37,967 bases of DNA from a virus: positions 1 through 37,967 of IMG/VR virus record IMGVR_UViG_3300023104_000013, one strand, 5' to 3'. The notes beneath the pieces are model-generated. The model was not told the origin of the DNA, did no database searches, and saw nothing but the letters and a program-made list of their open reading frames with translations. Numbering within the stretch: position 1 is the first letter of the stretch; each line of letters starts with the position of its first letter. The position numbers and the translations under genes were made by a program. Below are positions 5,818 to 13,479 of the stretch, piece after piece.

Positions 5818-6298
5818 TTTTCTAGTGTGTGAATTATGCGGTGTGGCTTACGATGTAGGTGCAAAAACGTGTACCAATAAGTGGTGCATAAAGCCTGTAG
5901 TAACCCCTGTAACAAACCAACTACAAACAGTTGTGAAAGTAAGCAAGGCAGAATCACCTATAGCTTTTAAAACAAAAGCAAAACGTAAACCTATCTATAA
6001 AAAGGTTGAACCAGGTATGGCTAGATGGATCAGTATTGTTACTAGGGCAAAACGCAAGGGATTAGACTGTAACGTTACTCATCAAGATATTCTAGATATT
6101 ATAGAGCTGCCATGCGTTTACTGTGGCTCAACAGAGAGAATAGAAGTTGATAGAAAAGATAGCTTTAAGGGATATACGACGGATAATGTAGCGCCAGCCT
6201 GTCACCGCTGTAATACTATTAAGAGCAACGTTGTCTCTTATGACGAAATGATATTTATTGCAGATTACTTGGGATGGCGTAATGGTCAACAACTTTAA
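5807..6298 (+). CDS. HNH homing endonuclease inserted between terS and terL
   Basis: 163 aa. An N-terminal zinc-ribbon-like part has CELCG and CTNKWC; the C-terminal HNH-like part has PCVYCGS, then IEVDRKDSFKGYTTDNVAPA and CHRCNTIKSN. The 'D(R).D..KGYt.dNv.p.C..CN..K' pattern is typical of free-standing phage HNH nucleases. It overlaps terS by 11 bases and the chosen terL start by 17, so insertion cost almost no sequence. It is AT-richer than the terminase genes, in keeping with transfer. Homing nucleases next to terL are common; some HNH proteins also aid terminase cleavage, so a packaging role is possible. Confidence 0.85.
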   Translation: MTSSFLVCELCGVAYDVGAKTCTNKWCIKPVVTPVTNQLQTVVKVSKAESPIAFKTKAKRKPIYKKVEPGMARWISIVTRAKRKGLDCNVTHQDILDIIELPCVYCGSTERIEVDRKDSFKGYTTDNVAPACHRCNTIKSNVVSYDEMIFIADYLGWRNGQQL

Positions 6299-7769
6299 AC
6301 CAGAGACATATGAATCGTTCATGGCGAACGAGTTTACAATTATTGACAAGTCTCGTAACGAAGTCCCCTTTGACCTTAACAGGGCACAATTAGACTTCCT
6401 ATATAACCTTGCGCCACTTAACAACGTGCTCAAGAACCGCAAGCAAGGTATCTCATCTGTTTCACTCGGTATTGCAGTAACAAAGTTCCTTATGGGCAAG
6501 AACGAACGTTGTGTCTCTGTCTCATTCATTGATTCATCAGCTCACCAACAGTTACAGCGTGCTAAACACTTCCTCGAGTCCTATCAGCGCCTTAATGGTG
6601 TCCGTATGCCGCTCAAGTACGATAACAAGAGCGAATGGGTCTACGCTCCGACTGATGAGCAAGGCAACGTCCTCTATACCAATACACTACGTGTGGGTTC
6701 AGCTAAGTCTAAGAGCTTTGGCCGTGGTGATGACATTACATTCCTACACATTACCGAGGCAGCCTTTGCGGGTGATCTCGAAGCTTTGCTCTCAGGCATC
6801 GGTGAAGCAGTTACCACTGACTCTATAACCATCCTTGAGACGACAGCCAATGGCTATGACCAGTTTAAGAAGCACTGGGACGAGACAGAGGCAGGCCGTA
6901 CCACCTATAAGAACTTCTTTTATGATCCGTTCTGGACGTATTCTAAAGAGTTTGTGGAAGAGAAGCGCAAGAACCTTGGTCGCCTCGGAGCGCAGGAGTA
7001 CCCCTACACAGCGAAAGAAGCCTTCCTAACGTCAGGTCTACCATACTTTAACCACGTGGCCATGATGGACTACGAAGAGAAGGTGCGAGACCGAGAGACA
7101 ATCCAGACACCACTGAATAAGGATATGTTCAGGGTGTACCGTAAGTTACGCCGCGGTGAGTTTATTATGTTCTTCCTCGATACCGCAGGAGAAGGCTCAG
7201 ACCTTAACTCAGGCCAGGGACTCAGCAAAGACTACCTTGATGTGCCTATTAACCTCTCCTATGAGGGCTCGGTCATTGACGTTACTCCTCAGTTAAAGAT
7301 CGCATTGGAATGGATCTACGAACAAACGGGCGTGAAGCCAGTCGTCGCCTATGAGACGAACAACGGTGGTGGCTACGAGCTAGAGCGACTTAACCGTCTT
7401 AATACCAACCAGAAGTACATTGTGTATCGTCAGTATGTCTTGAACCCACAGACGAAGCGCCTCGAGCGTACGGATAAACTAGGCTGGAATACTAACAGTG
7501 CAACACGCCCTGCTATGCTTGCGGGTATCGAGGAGGTAGTGAACAACGGGTTAGTGACGCTGTACCATACATCAACCGTTACGCAGATGTTCTCATTCGT
7601 GAAGCATCGTACAGCATCGGGTTGGCGAGCAGAGGCAGAGACAGGCGCACACGACGATGAAATCATGTCGCTTGCCGGTGTTTGGCAGTTACATGGGACT
7701 GAGAAGCCAGAAGAAGTTTACGAAGACGAATCATCCAACACGGGCAATATTGAGTCATTAATATATTAA
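6282..7769 (+). CDS. terL: Terminase large subunit (ATPase-nuclease)
   Basis: 495 aa from ATG 6282 (in-frame ATGs at 6258 and 6321 are alternatives). Walker A-like KNRKQGIS lies near residue 51, in the variant 'K.RQ.GiS' form of many phage terminases; the Walker B region is DDITFLHITEAAF near 151, with catalytic Glu in ITEA. RNase-H-like nuclease acidic residues are visible as FFLDTAGEG (Asp near 300), VVAYETNNGG (Glu near 358) and TGAHDDEIMSLAG (Asp near 458). It drives DNA into the prohead and cuts the concatemer. Full length and intact. Confidence 0.95.
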   Translation: MVNNFKPETYESFMANEFTIIDKSRNEVPFDLNRAQLDFLYNLAPLNNVLKNRKQGISSVSLGIAVTKFLMGKNERCVSVSFIDSSAHQQLQRAKHFLESYQRLNGVRMPLKYDNKSEWVYAPTDEQGNVLYTNTLRVGSAKSKSFGRGDDITFLHITEAAFAGDLEALLSGIGEAVTTDSITILETTANGYDQFKKHWDETEAGRTTYKNFFYDPFWTYSKEFVEEKRKNLGRLGAQEYPYTAKEAFLTSGLPYFNHVAMMDYEEKVRDRETIQTPLNKDMFRVYRKLRRGEFIMFFLDTAGEGSDLNSGQGLSKDYLDVPINLSYEGSVIDVTPQLKIALEWIYEQTGVKPVVAYETNNGGGYELERLNRLNTNQKYIVYRQYVLNPQTKRLERTDKLGWNTNSATRPAMLAGIEEVVNNGLVTLYHTSTVTQMFSFVKHRTASGWRAEAETGAHDDEIMSLAGVWQLHGTEKPEEVYEDESSNTGNIESLIY

Positions 7770-7778
7770 AGGGGTAAC

Positions 7779-7916
7779 ATGGCTAAAAAACACATACATA
7801 ATTGGATTGCAAGCTACTACGAAATTGTATACGTTGGCGATGGCAAAAACGTTAACTATAAGTTATCTTCTGTCTACTGCGCTGAGTGCGAAGAAACAAA
7901 GGAAGTATCATGTTAG
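7779..7916 (+). CDS. Small hypothetical protein, 45 aa
   Basis: AGGGG lies just before ATG 7779. Two cysteine pairs are not complete: VYCAECEETKEVSC gives C..C and a final Cys, and HIHNW supplies His, so a small zinc-binding knuckle is possible. The stop overlaps the next start (ATG 7910). The start (KKHIHNWIASYYE) resembles the 63-aa protein at 34276 (HLHNWFLGEY), which also ends with Cys residues; the two may be related. Confidence 0.55.
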   Translation: MAKKHIHNWIASYYEIVYVGDGKNVNYKLSSVYCAECEETKEVSC

Positions 7917-8134
7917 ACTTTGGCGAGAAACGATCACTAGACAAGTACGAGAACGGTAAACCCGTTGCGCAGTACAAGTGGACCAAGATAAAAGAACCAG
8001 TCCGTGATGACTCGGAGGAGCTATCGAAGTTCATCCAGTTCCAACGTGACCACAAGGACTCGAAAGAAGTCAGCTTTAAACGCACCTTCTCTGATAAGGG
8101 GAATCGGTTTATTGAGAAAGAATACAGGGATTAA
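7910..8134 (+). CDS. Small charged hypothetical protein, 74 aa
   Basis: I chose ATG 7910, preceded by AAGGAAG at 6-7 bases, over an in-frame ATG at 7886. Highly charged (MLDFGEKRSLDKYENGKPVA, ending FSDKGNRFIEKEYRD) and without hydrophobic segments. It sits between terL and portal; a packaging-related role is only suggested by position. Confidence 0.6.
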   Translation: MLDFGEKRSLDKYENGKPVAQYKWTKIKEPVRDDSEELSKFIQFQRDHKDSKEVSFKRTFSDKGNRFIEKEYRD

Positions 8135-8136
8135 TC

Positions 8137-8505
8137 ATGGAACTTGAACCAGGCATCGACTACTGGGTGGCGATCAAGAAGTACCGTGTCCGGATTCACC
8201 GTAAACGTATCACCTATAAAGTCGGGGTCTTTGAGAAGCTCGAGGACGCGATTGAAGCTAAGCGGGCTTTCCTCGAGCAGTACGAGATCACGGAGCACGA
8301 ATCAGCGGCCGTGCCACAGTATTCAAAAGAATGGTTCAAACGTGAACACGCGAAGCAGATGGAAAAGTTTAAGCTGATCTACTCTACCCCTACAAAAGGG
8401 AAGCCGATGTTCATTACGCTACCTGATAACTACCAAGATGGCCATGAATCCTCAACTGATTACCTGCGCCTCAAACAAAGCCTACAAAATGATGGTTACG
8501 AATAG
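8137..8505 (+). CDS. Hypothetical protein with AP2-like N-terminal segment, 122 aa
   Basis: Starts 2 bases after the upstream stop. Residues about 8-48 (DYWVAIKKYRVRIHRKRITY, then KVGVFEKLEDAIEAKRAFLE) resemble an AP2/integrase-type three-strand DNA-binding unit: 'W.a.i...' followed by 'G.F...e.Ai.Ak..'. The remaining residues are unclassified. The AP2 reading is pattern-based and tentative. It is the last gene before a new promoter. Confidence 0.6.
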   Translation: MELEPGIDYWVAIKKYRVRIHRKRITYKVGVFEKLEDAIEAKRAFLEQYEITEHESAAVPQYSKEWFKREHAKQMEKFKLIYSTPTKGKPMFITLPDNYQDGHESSTDYLRLKQSLQNDGYE

Positions 8506-8506
8506 T

Positions 8507-8535
8507 TTGTATAACTGAACCGTTAACAATATACT
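8507..8535 (+). promoter_or_regulatory. Candidate late promoter upstream of portal
   Basis: -35 TTGTAT (8507-8512), 17-bp spacer, -10 TATACT (8530-8535). It lies in the only sizeable gap between terL and the structural genes. It lacks the CATATG palindrome of the early promoters, so it would be controlled differently. It would transcribe portal, scaffold and capsid genes. Confidence 0.55.
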
Positions 8536-8550
8536 TTAACTATCAAAGCT

Positions 8551-8589
8551 ACTGAGGTTTCCCGGGGCTATTCAACAGGAATACTCAGT
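8551..8589 (+). promoter_or_regulatory. Leader hairpin holding the portal start codon
   Basis: ACTGAG (8551-8556) pairs with CTCAGT (8584-8589). The right arm includes the first bases of the GTG start (8588), and the ribosome-binding AGGA (8577-8580) is in the loop. Such a fold would hide the start codon while leaving the Shine-Dalgarno open, which could tune portal translation. Six base pairs only, so modest confidence. Confidence 0.4.
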
Positions 8590-10693
8590 GGCCAAAGCTT
8601 ACCTAACAAAAGAGAATTTTTCAGACCGATGGGAAGATGCCAAGACATACATGGCACCTATCTTCGAGCCGCTTGCCGAATATGAGCGTATCGCCCGTAA
8701 CCGTCCTCACCCTGGAATTAATAAAGCCTACCCCAAGAATACTGATGGGACACTGGCTGCTATTATCCAAGAACAACCAAAGCGTACCATTCAGCAAATC
8801 CCTACCGGTAAGGTAAAGACGGACGGCGATCCGATTAAGTCAATCGTGGCTAACTTTGTCCTGACTCAGCGGATTATCCCGAACGCTATCTCACAAGCTG
8901 ACGTCCTCCAGAAGTCTTGGGGTATTATGAGCAAAGCCTTGACCTTCGGCTCATACGGCTCAATGACCTTCTTTGGGAAGCACAACGACTACACTGGTGC
9001 AGACTTTAAACTGTTCTACATTAAGGACGCTTTCTTTGAACGCGGGAAGCTCACCTTTGCTGATTGTAATATCTTCTTCGTGCGCTCTTGGTACCAACCA
9101 AGTGATATTGATGCTCTGATCGAACGCCACAAAGATAACGAGTTTAGCAAGTGGAACGTCAAGAAGCTCGAAGAACTGAAAGACCAGATTAAAAAGAAAG
9201 AGCAAGAAGCGCAGTCATCTGGTGAGAAGGAACGTAACCGCGCTGTTGAAGCGATTGAACTAGTCACTGGGTTCCAAGATGGCATTAAAGCCAAGTTCTA
9301 TGTCTTTGCCCCTGACCTAGGTGATGGCCCTGACGGTATCGTCGGTGAGTTTGAGAACGAAGACCCTCGTGGTGTCATGCCAATTCAATGGCTCTACGCG
9401 AACATCGACTTCGAGAACCCACTTGGCCGTGGGGTTGTTGAGCTATCAGGTGGTACCCAGAACGTCATCGACTCAATGCTCCAGTCATACCAGTACATGC
9501 GCGCCCTCCAGCTCGCCCCTCCGATGGTCAAGACTGGCTCATGGAACAAGACCCAGGCGAAGCTCCAACCAAACGCCCTGATTGATCTTGGGACTGACCC
9601 GTCTAACTCTTTGACTCCCCTTAAGCTTGATACTACTGCTCTGACTAACTTCTCCGGTGATTATGGCCTCTTTAAGTCACAGATCATTGCCCTCAATAAC
9701 AACGGTGATACCTCTATTAGTAGCGAAGTTGGTAACCCAGGCTTCTCAAAGACCAGCGCTGGGGTAGAATCACAGAACCTTAAACTCGGTGTCTCCGATA
9801 ACTACATGCGGAAGCAGTTTGAAGCCTGGTTTGGTGATGTCTCTGAATCAATGCTCAACATTGAATTTGCTAACAAGCACGGTAAAGAAGAACTGCAACT
9901 GGATAAAGATACGGCTGATAAGATCCGTGAGATTAACCCAGAGCTGGTAACTGACGATGACAAGTTCGTCATTGACTACGATGAATACCAGGACACCCTT
10001 AAGTTCACAGTTGATGCCTCAACATCTGACAAGGCCAGCACACAGGCACAGCTTGAATCACTTGACTCACTGCTCCAGCGCATCGAAGGTTCACCACTCT
10101 TATCCGGTCTGCTCCAACAATACCCCGACAAGGCCGTCGAATTATTCAACCGCTTCGCGTCACTTACGGGTGTTGAAGACCAAGAGAAGCTGGCGATTGA
10201 TATGGACCAGTTTAAAGCTGACCAAGAAGAAGCCGAGGCTATGGCTCAACAACAAGCTCAGGCCCAGGCGATGCAACCACAACTCCCTGCTGAGCTGCCA
10301 CTTGACCCAAGTATGATTCCTGAGGGAGAAGTCATGCAACAGCCGGTTGATCCTATGGTGGAACAACTGCCACCTGAACTGATGGAAGCTCCTCAGGCAG
10401 GCTTAGAACAGCTTGCAGGTCCTATTGAAGCGCCAATCGAAGAAAGCTTTGCGCAACCTATCGACCAACCGATGCAAGAAGAGTTTGCACAACTCCCCGA
10501 CCCACTGGAAGATGGTGTCATTAATGAGGACGACCTCATTGGCTTTACCGACTTTGAAATTGAAGCCATCCAAGACATGCAGGAACGTAACATTGATAAC
10601 GAGATCATCGCTCAAGCGATTGTCATGATTCGAGAAGACGTCCCACTCGAAGACGTCGCTGAAATCGTTGGCCAACTAGAGAGGAACATCTAA
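8588..10693 (+). CDS. Portal protein
   Basis: 701 aa, GTG start with AGGA 7 bases upstream. Assigned from position right after terL and before scaffold/capsid, from its size, and from portal-like features: a first domain with long helices, a central stretch (NIDFENPLGRGVVELSGGTQ) typical of the portal stem/clip region, then a long C-terminal part. Residues about 545-645 are low-complexity, rich in Gln, Pro, Glu and Ala, and the C-terminus is acidic and helical. Portals form the 12-subunit ring for DNA passage and connect head to tail. No frameshift or insertion. Confidence 0.85.
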   Translation: MAKAYLTKENFSDRWEDAKTYMAPIFEPLAEYERIARNRPHPGINKAYPKNTDGTLAAIIQEQPKRTIQQIPTGKVKTDGDPIKSIVANFVLTQRIIPNAISQADVLQKSWGIMSKALTFGSYGSMTFFGKHNDYTGADFKLFYIKDAFFERGKLTFADCNIFFVRSWYQPSDIDALIERHKDNEFSKWNVKKLEELKDQIKKKEQEAQSSGEKERNRAVEAIELVTGFQDGIKAKFYVFAPDLGDGPDGIVGEFENEDPRGVMPIQWLYANIDFENPLGRGVVELSGGTQNVIDSMLQSYQYMRALQLAPPMVKTGSWNKTQAKLQPNALIDLGTDPSNSLTPLKLDTTALTNFSGDYGLFKSQIIALNNNGDTSISSEVGNPGFSKTSAGVESQNLKLGVSDNYMRKQFEAWFGDVSESMLNIEFANKHGKEELQLDKDTADKIREINPELVTDDDKFVIDYDEYQDTLKFTVDASTSDKASTQAQLESLDSLLQRIEGSPLLSGLLQQYPDKAVELFNRFASLTGVEDQEKLAIDMDQFKADQEEAEAMAQQQAQAQAMQPQLPAELPLDPSMIPEGEVMQQPVDPMVEQLPPELMEAPQAGLEQLAGPIEAPIEESFAQPIDQPMQEEFAQLPDPLEDGVINEDDLIGFTDFEIEAIQDMQERNIDNEIIAQAIVMIREDVPLEDVAEIVGQLERNI

Positions 10694-10998
10694 TGGACGA
10701 CTTACTCCCTAATGATGGCCAAAGCTTTAACCCACTGGCACTCCCCGAAGATCGTCAAGAAGAAGATCAGCTAGAACTTGCTAAAGCGGCACAGGCCTAC
10801 CCGCTGCTTGATGAGCTAATCACTGATACTGAGGACAAGCTGAAAGAGTCTGATTCTTTGTCTGGTCTGGGTATCACTAGTGCCATGCCCCAGATTCAGG
10901 TACAGATCATTAACGAAGGCAACAAGAAGTACCAGGCGTTGTTGACCTCACACATTGACTGGCTGAAAGGACTCAAAGACATCTACGAAAGCAGGTAG
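10693..10998 (+). CDS. Hypothetical protein between portal and scaffold, 101 aa
   Basis: TAATG-coupled to portal. Acidic and helical (MDDLLPNDGQSFNPLALPED, then LELAKAAQAYPLLDELITDT). The position suggests a virion-assembly role such as a head cofactor; no family recognised. It is followed by a 101-base gap with three hairpins. Confidence 0.6.
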   Translation: MDDLLPNDGQSFNPLALPEDRQEEDQLELAKAAQAYPLLDELITDTEDKLKESDSLSGLGITSAMPQIQVQIINEGNKKYQALLTSHIDWLKGLKDIYESR

Positions 10999-11012
10999 GT
11001 TGCATCCTGGTC

Positions 11013-11074
11013 ATCACCCCACTGGTGATCGGGATAGAGCCTATCCAACTCTCGAATCGTTCACGCTACGAACG
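11013..11074 (+). other. Three tandem hairpins upstream of scaffold gene
   Basis: Perfect stems in a row: ATCACC/GGTGAT (11013-11018/11024-11029), GGATAG/CTATCC (11032-11037/11041-11046) and CGTTC/GAACG (11058-11062/11070-11074). None is followed by a T-run, so they are not simple terminators. They could mark an RNA processing or stability site that raises scaffold/capsid mRNA over portal mRNA. GGAGG then precedes the scaffold ATG. Confidence 0.55.
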
Positions 11075-11099
11075 TAAAACATAATGGAGGACTTGAAAC

Positions 11100-11906
11100 A
11101 TGCCAGAAGATGACGGTTTCGCACTAGATGTAAACGACTTTAAGTCTGAAGAAGACCAGTCACCAGAGGTAGAGACACAGGACACTACCCCCACAGAATC
11201 ATCAACTGAGGAGACAAAAGAAACTGTAGAAGCTGAATCAATCGAATCAGACGACGAGACCGAGGAAGATAGTGGGGACACTACCGAGGAATCAACCGAT
11301 GAGGAGGATGACAAGCCCAAGGCAAAGAACAACGCAGAGAATCGCAAACAACAGCTCAACCAAGAGATACGAGACTTGGTAGCAACTCGGGATAAGACCC
11401 GCCGTGAGGTGGAGAACTTAAACCAACAGTACTACCGCCCAGCAACCGCCGAGCAACTCGTTGAACAAGGTATGGACAATGTGGACGCGAAGTTTGAAGC
11501 AATGAAACAAGAGCTGGCCCTTCGGGACTACACCGCTCAAGTAACAGAAACAACAAACGCCGTGAACACCGAAGTATTGCAAGTATTCTCAGACTTCCCG
11601 CAGTTCGACCCTGAAAGTAGCGACTACGATAAGGAACTAGCAGCCGAAACTGCCAAGACTTACCAGGAAATCGCTGGTATTAGAGAAGACCCGAATACGG
11701 GGCAAGTAGTCGATGTGAAAGTGTTGCCTTACAACTTTTATAAATTCGTTGCCAATACTCAGAAGAAATCCCTGACCCGAGGTGAAGTATCAGCTAGGAA
11801 GAACGTCGAGAAGCAATTCGCGACCGCGGAGAACCCAGTGCAAACTGCCAAAGCTCCGACTCCTAAGAAAGATAGCTTCGAAGAAGGCTTTGATTCCATC
11901 AAGTAG
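11100..11906 (+). CDS. Capsid scaffolding protein
   Basis: 268 aa. The first 80 residues are extremely acidic (Asp/Glu/Ser/Thr), then a long coiled-coil stretch (residues about 82-110, QQLNQEIRDLVATRDKTRRE), then a helical C-terminus ending in a Lys/Pro-rich segment. This profile, directly before the major capsid gene, is typical of scaffold proteins that line the inside of the prohead and leave before DNA fills it. GGAGG lies about 10 bases before ATG. No protease domain seen. Confidence 0.8.
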   Translation: MPEDDGFALDVNDFKSEEDQSPEVETQDTTPTESSTEETKETVEAESIESDDETEEDSGDTTEESTDEEDDKPKAKNNAENRKQQLNQEIRDLVATRDKTRREVENLNQQYYRPATAEQLVEQGMDNVDAKFEAMKQELALRDYTAQVTETTNAVNTEVLQVFSDFPQFDPESSDYDKELAAETAKTYQEIAGIREDPNTGQVVDVKVLPYNFYKFVANTQKKSLTRGEVSARKNVEKQFATAENPVQTAKAPTPKKDSFEEGFDSIK

Positions 11907-11932
11907 GCGACATAACCTAAGGACATAAACTA

Positions 11933-12751
11933 ATGGCTCAAAACCTCGCAAGCAAGTACAGCGCCAAAGTTGTCGAACGCTTCAAATTGAAGTCTTTGAC
12001 TGACAAAGCTGTCAACAACGACTACGACTGGACTGGTGTTAACTCAGTTAGCGTCTACTCAGTAGCAACCGCTGCAATGGGTACTTACACTCGTTCAGGA
12101 CAAAACCGATACGGTACAGTCACAGAAGTTGACACAACCATCCAAACACTAACCCTCGCCCGTGACCGTGCGTTTACGAAGTCAATTGACCGCCGTAACC
12201 GTGACGAATCAATGGGTGTCACAGAAGCTGGTAAATTCCTCGCTCGTCAACTCGACGAAGTTATAACCCCAGAGATCGACGTATATCGTCTTGCCGCTCT
12301 TGGAACCGCTGCATCTGTTGGTGTAACAGCTGGTGCAACCACCACTGCTAACGCTTACTCAAACTTCCTTGCTGTTCAGACTACAATCACAGACAAGAAA
12401 GTCCCACTAACTGGTCGTATTGCTTTCATGACAGCAAACTACTACGCACTTTTGAAGCAGAGTAACTTTATTCTTGATTCAGAAGACGCAATGGGTTCAC
12501 GTCACTCAGGTAACTACGGTACAGTTGACGGTACAACAATCCAAGTTGTTCCTAGCTCATACATGCCTGCACTTACTGACCTGATCATTACACACCCTGT
12601 TGCAATGGTTAGCCCAATGGTGCTTGAAAGCTACAAGACACACGTTGACGCCCCTGGTATCAATGGTTGGCTCGTAGAAGGCCGTGTCGTTTACGATGCA
12701 TTCGTTTTGACAGCTAAAGCTGACGCGATTGCTAAACACACTACAGCCTAG
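11933..12751 (+). CDS. Major capsid protein
   Basis: 272 aa. It directly follows the scaffold gene with a good ribosome site (AAGGA). Segments such as TIQTLTLARDRAFTKSIDRR, then GKFLARQLDEVITPEIDVYR, match the long spine helix and E-loop region of HK97-fold coat proteins of the kind found in small siphoviruses and podoviruses, and the C-terminal half has the beta-rich P-domain pattern. Short for the fold but complete. Codon choice is more uniform than in neighbours, as expected for the most expressed protein. Confidence 0.85.
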   Translation: MAQNLASKYSAKVVERFKLKSLTDKAVNNDYDWTGVNSVSVYSVATAAMGTYTRSGQNRYGTVTEVDTTIQTLTLARDRAFTKSIDRRNRDESMGVTEAGKFLARQLDEVITPEIDVYRLAALGTAASVGVTAGATTTANAYSNFLAVQTTITDKKVPLTGRIAFMTANYYALLKQSNFILDSEDAMGSRHSGNYGTVDGTTIQVVPSSYMPALTDLIITHPVAMVSPMVLESYKTHVDAPGINGWLVEGRVVYDAFVLTAKADAIAKHTTA

Positions 12752-12779
12752 TTACTAACTAAATAAAAGGAGATCTCAC

Positions 12780-13061
12780 ATGGCAGAACCATATGCAGAC
12801 ATCAAAGAAGATGCAGAACGCCTCACAAAGGCTCGTCTTGCAGCACAGAACAACAACATCACTGAGAACGACCTAAAAATCGAACCAGTCTTGCAAGCTG
12901 TGACACCTAACGATGCAGAAGCGAAGAAAGCCAACACTGGCGGTATCGACGTTGCTGGATCACCTGAATCATTCAGCGGACCTGTCTCTGACGGTTTCAA
13001 TGATGGTGCAGTCGAAGAAGCATCAACCGCTTCTGTCAAAGCTAGTAAAACAGCGAAATAG
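12780..13061 (+). CDS. Hypothetical virion-associated protein, 93 aa
   Basis: AAAGGAGA sits just before ATG 12780, one of the strongest ribosome sites in the window, implying high expression together with the capsid protein. Acidic helical first half (AEPYADIKEDAERLTKARLA) and Gly/Ser/Ala-rich second half. Could be a head decoration or minor capsid protein; inferred from place and expression only. Confidence 0.6.
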   Translation: MAEPYADIKEDAERLTKARLAAQNNNITENDLKIEPVLQAVTPNDAEAKKANTGGIDVAGSPESFSGPVSDGFNDGAVEEASTASVKASKTAK

Positions 13062-13068
13062 TTCAGAC

Positions 13069-13086
13069 GGGGCAGTGGGGTGCCCC
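13069..13086 (+). other. GC-rich hairpin after capsid region
   Basis: GGGGCA (13069-13074) pairs perfectly with TGCCCC (13081-13086) across a 6-base loop. No T-run follows, so it may act as a partial terminator or an RNA stabiliser that sets the step-down from capsid to tail gene expression. Confidence 0.55.
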
Positions 13087-13116
13087 TCCAAATTAACCTA
13101 ATTAGAGATTACAATT

Positions 13117-13479
13117 ATGGCAAAACTCAAAGTAATACAATACGATCCTTTTAAGCGTGGAGATACAGCGGTCTTTGCTTTCCAATTCACGCCTCCATAC
13201 GAAGGGTTTGACTGGGATACTATCACAGCAGATATTGCCATGACCGACGTCTCTAATCCTGTCGATAACGTCGGGGCCGCAATGGTCCGACTTGACCAAG
13301 ACCTGACGACAGATGTCGATAACATTGCTACCGTTTCAGCTCAGCTCACCGTAGCAGAAAGCAAAGCTCTCTCGGCTGAGACTGAATACAAGGTTGAGAT
13401 TCAGCTCAAAGAAGGCAGTACAAATGTGGCCACGCCTATCACTGGTAAGGTAACCGTAGTACAGGACTACATCATCTAA
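13117..13479 (+). CDS. Putative tail/baseplate beta-sandwich protein, 120 aa
   Basis: Predicted all-beta: 'FKRGDTAVFAFQFTPP', 'TADIAMTDVSNPVD', then 'VAQLTVAESKALSAETEYKV' alternations. It resembles the N-terminal Ig-like attachment domain of BppU-type baseplate or fibre proteins ('kGDt..f.f.......w.g.ta...i.......'). It is TAATG-coupled to the fibre gene that follows, so it probably attaches fibres. Similarity is by pattern. Confidence 0.55.
   Translation: MAKLKVIQYDPFKRGDTAVFAFQFTPPYEGFDWDTITADIAMTDVSNPVDNVGAAMVRLDQDLTTDVDNIATVSAQLTVAESKALSAETEYKVEIQLKEGSTNVATPITGKVTVVQDYII

Noticed and set aside
6128-6529. Minus-strand open frame across the HNH/terL junction
   Set aside because: Shadow of two strong coding frames; no ribosome site and no family pattern.
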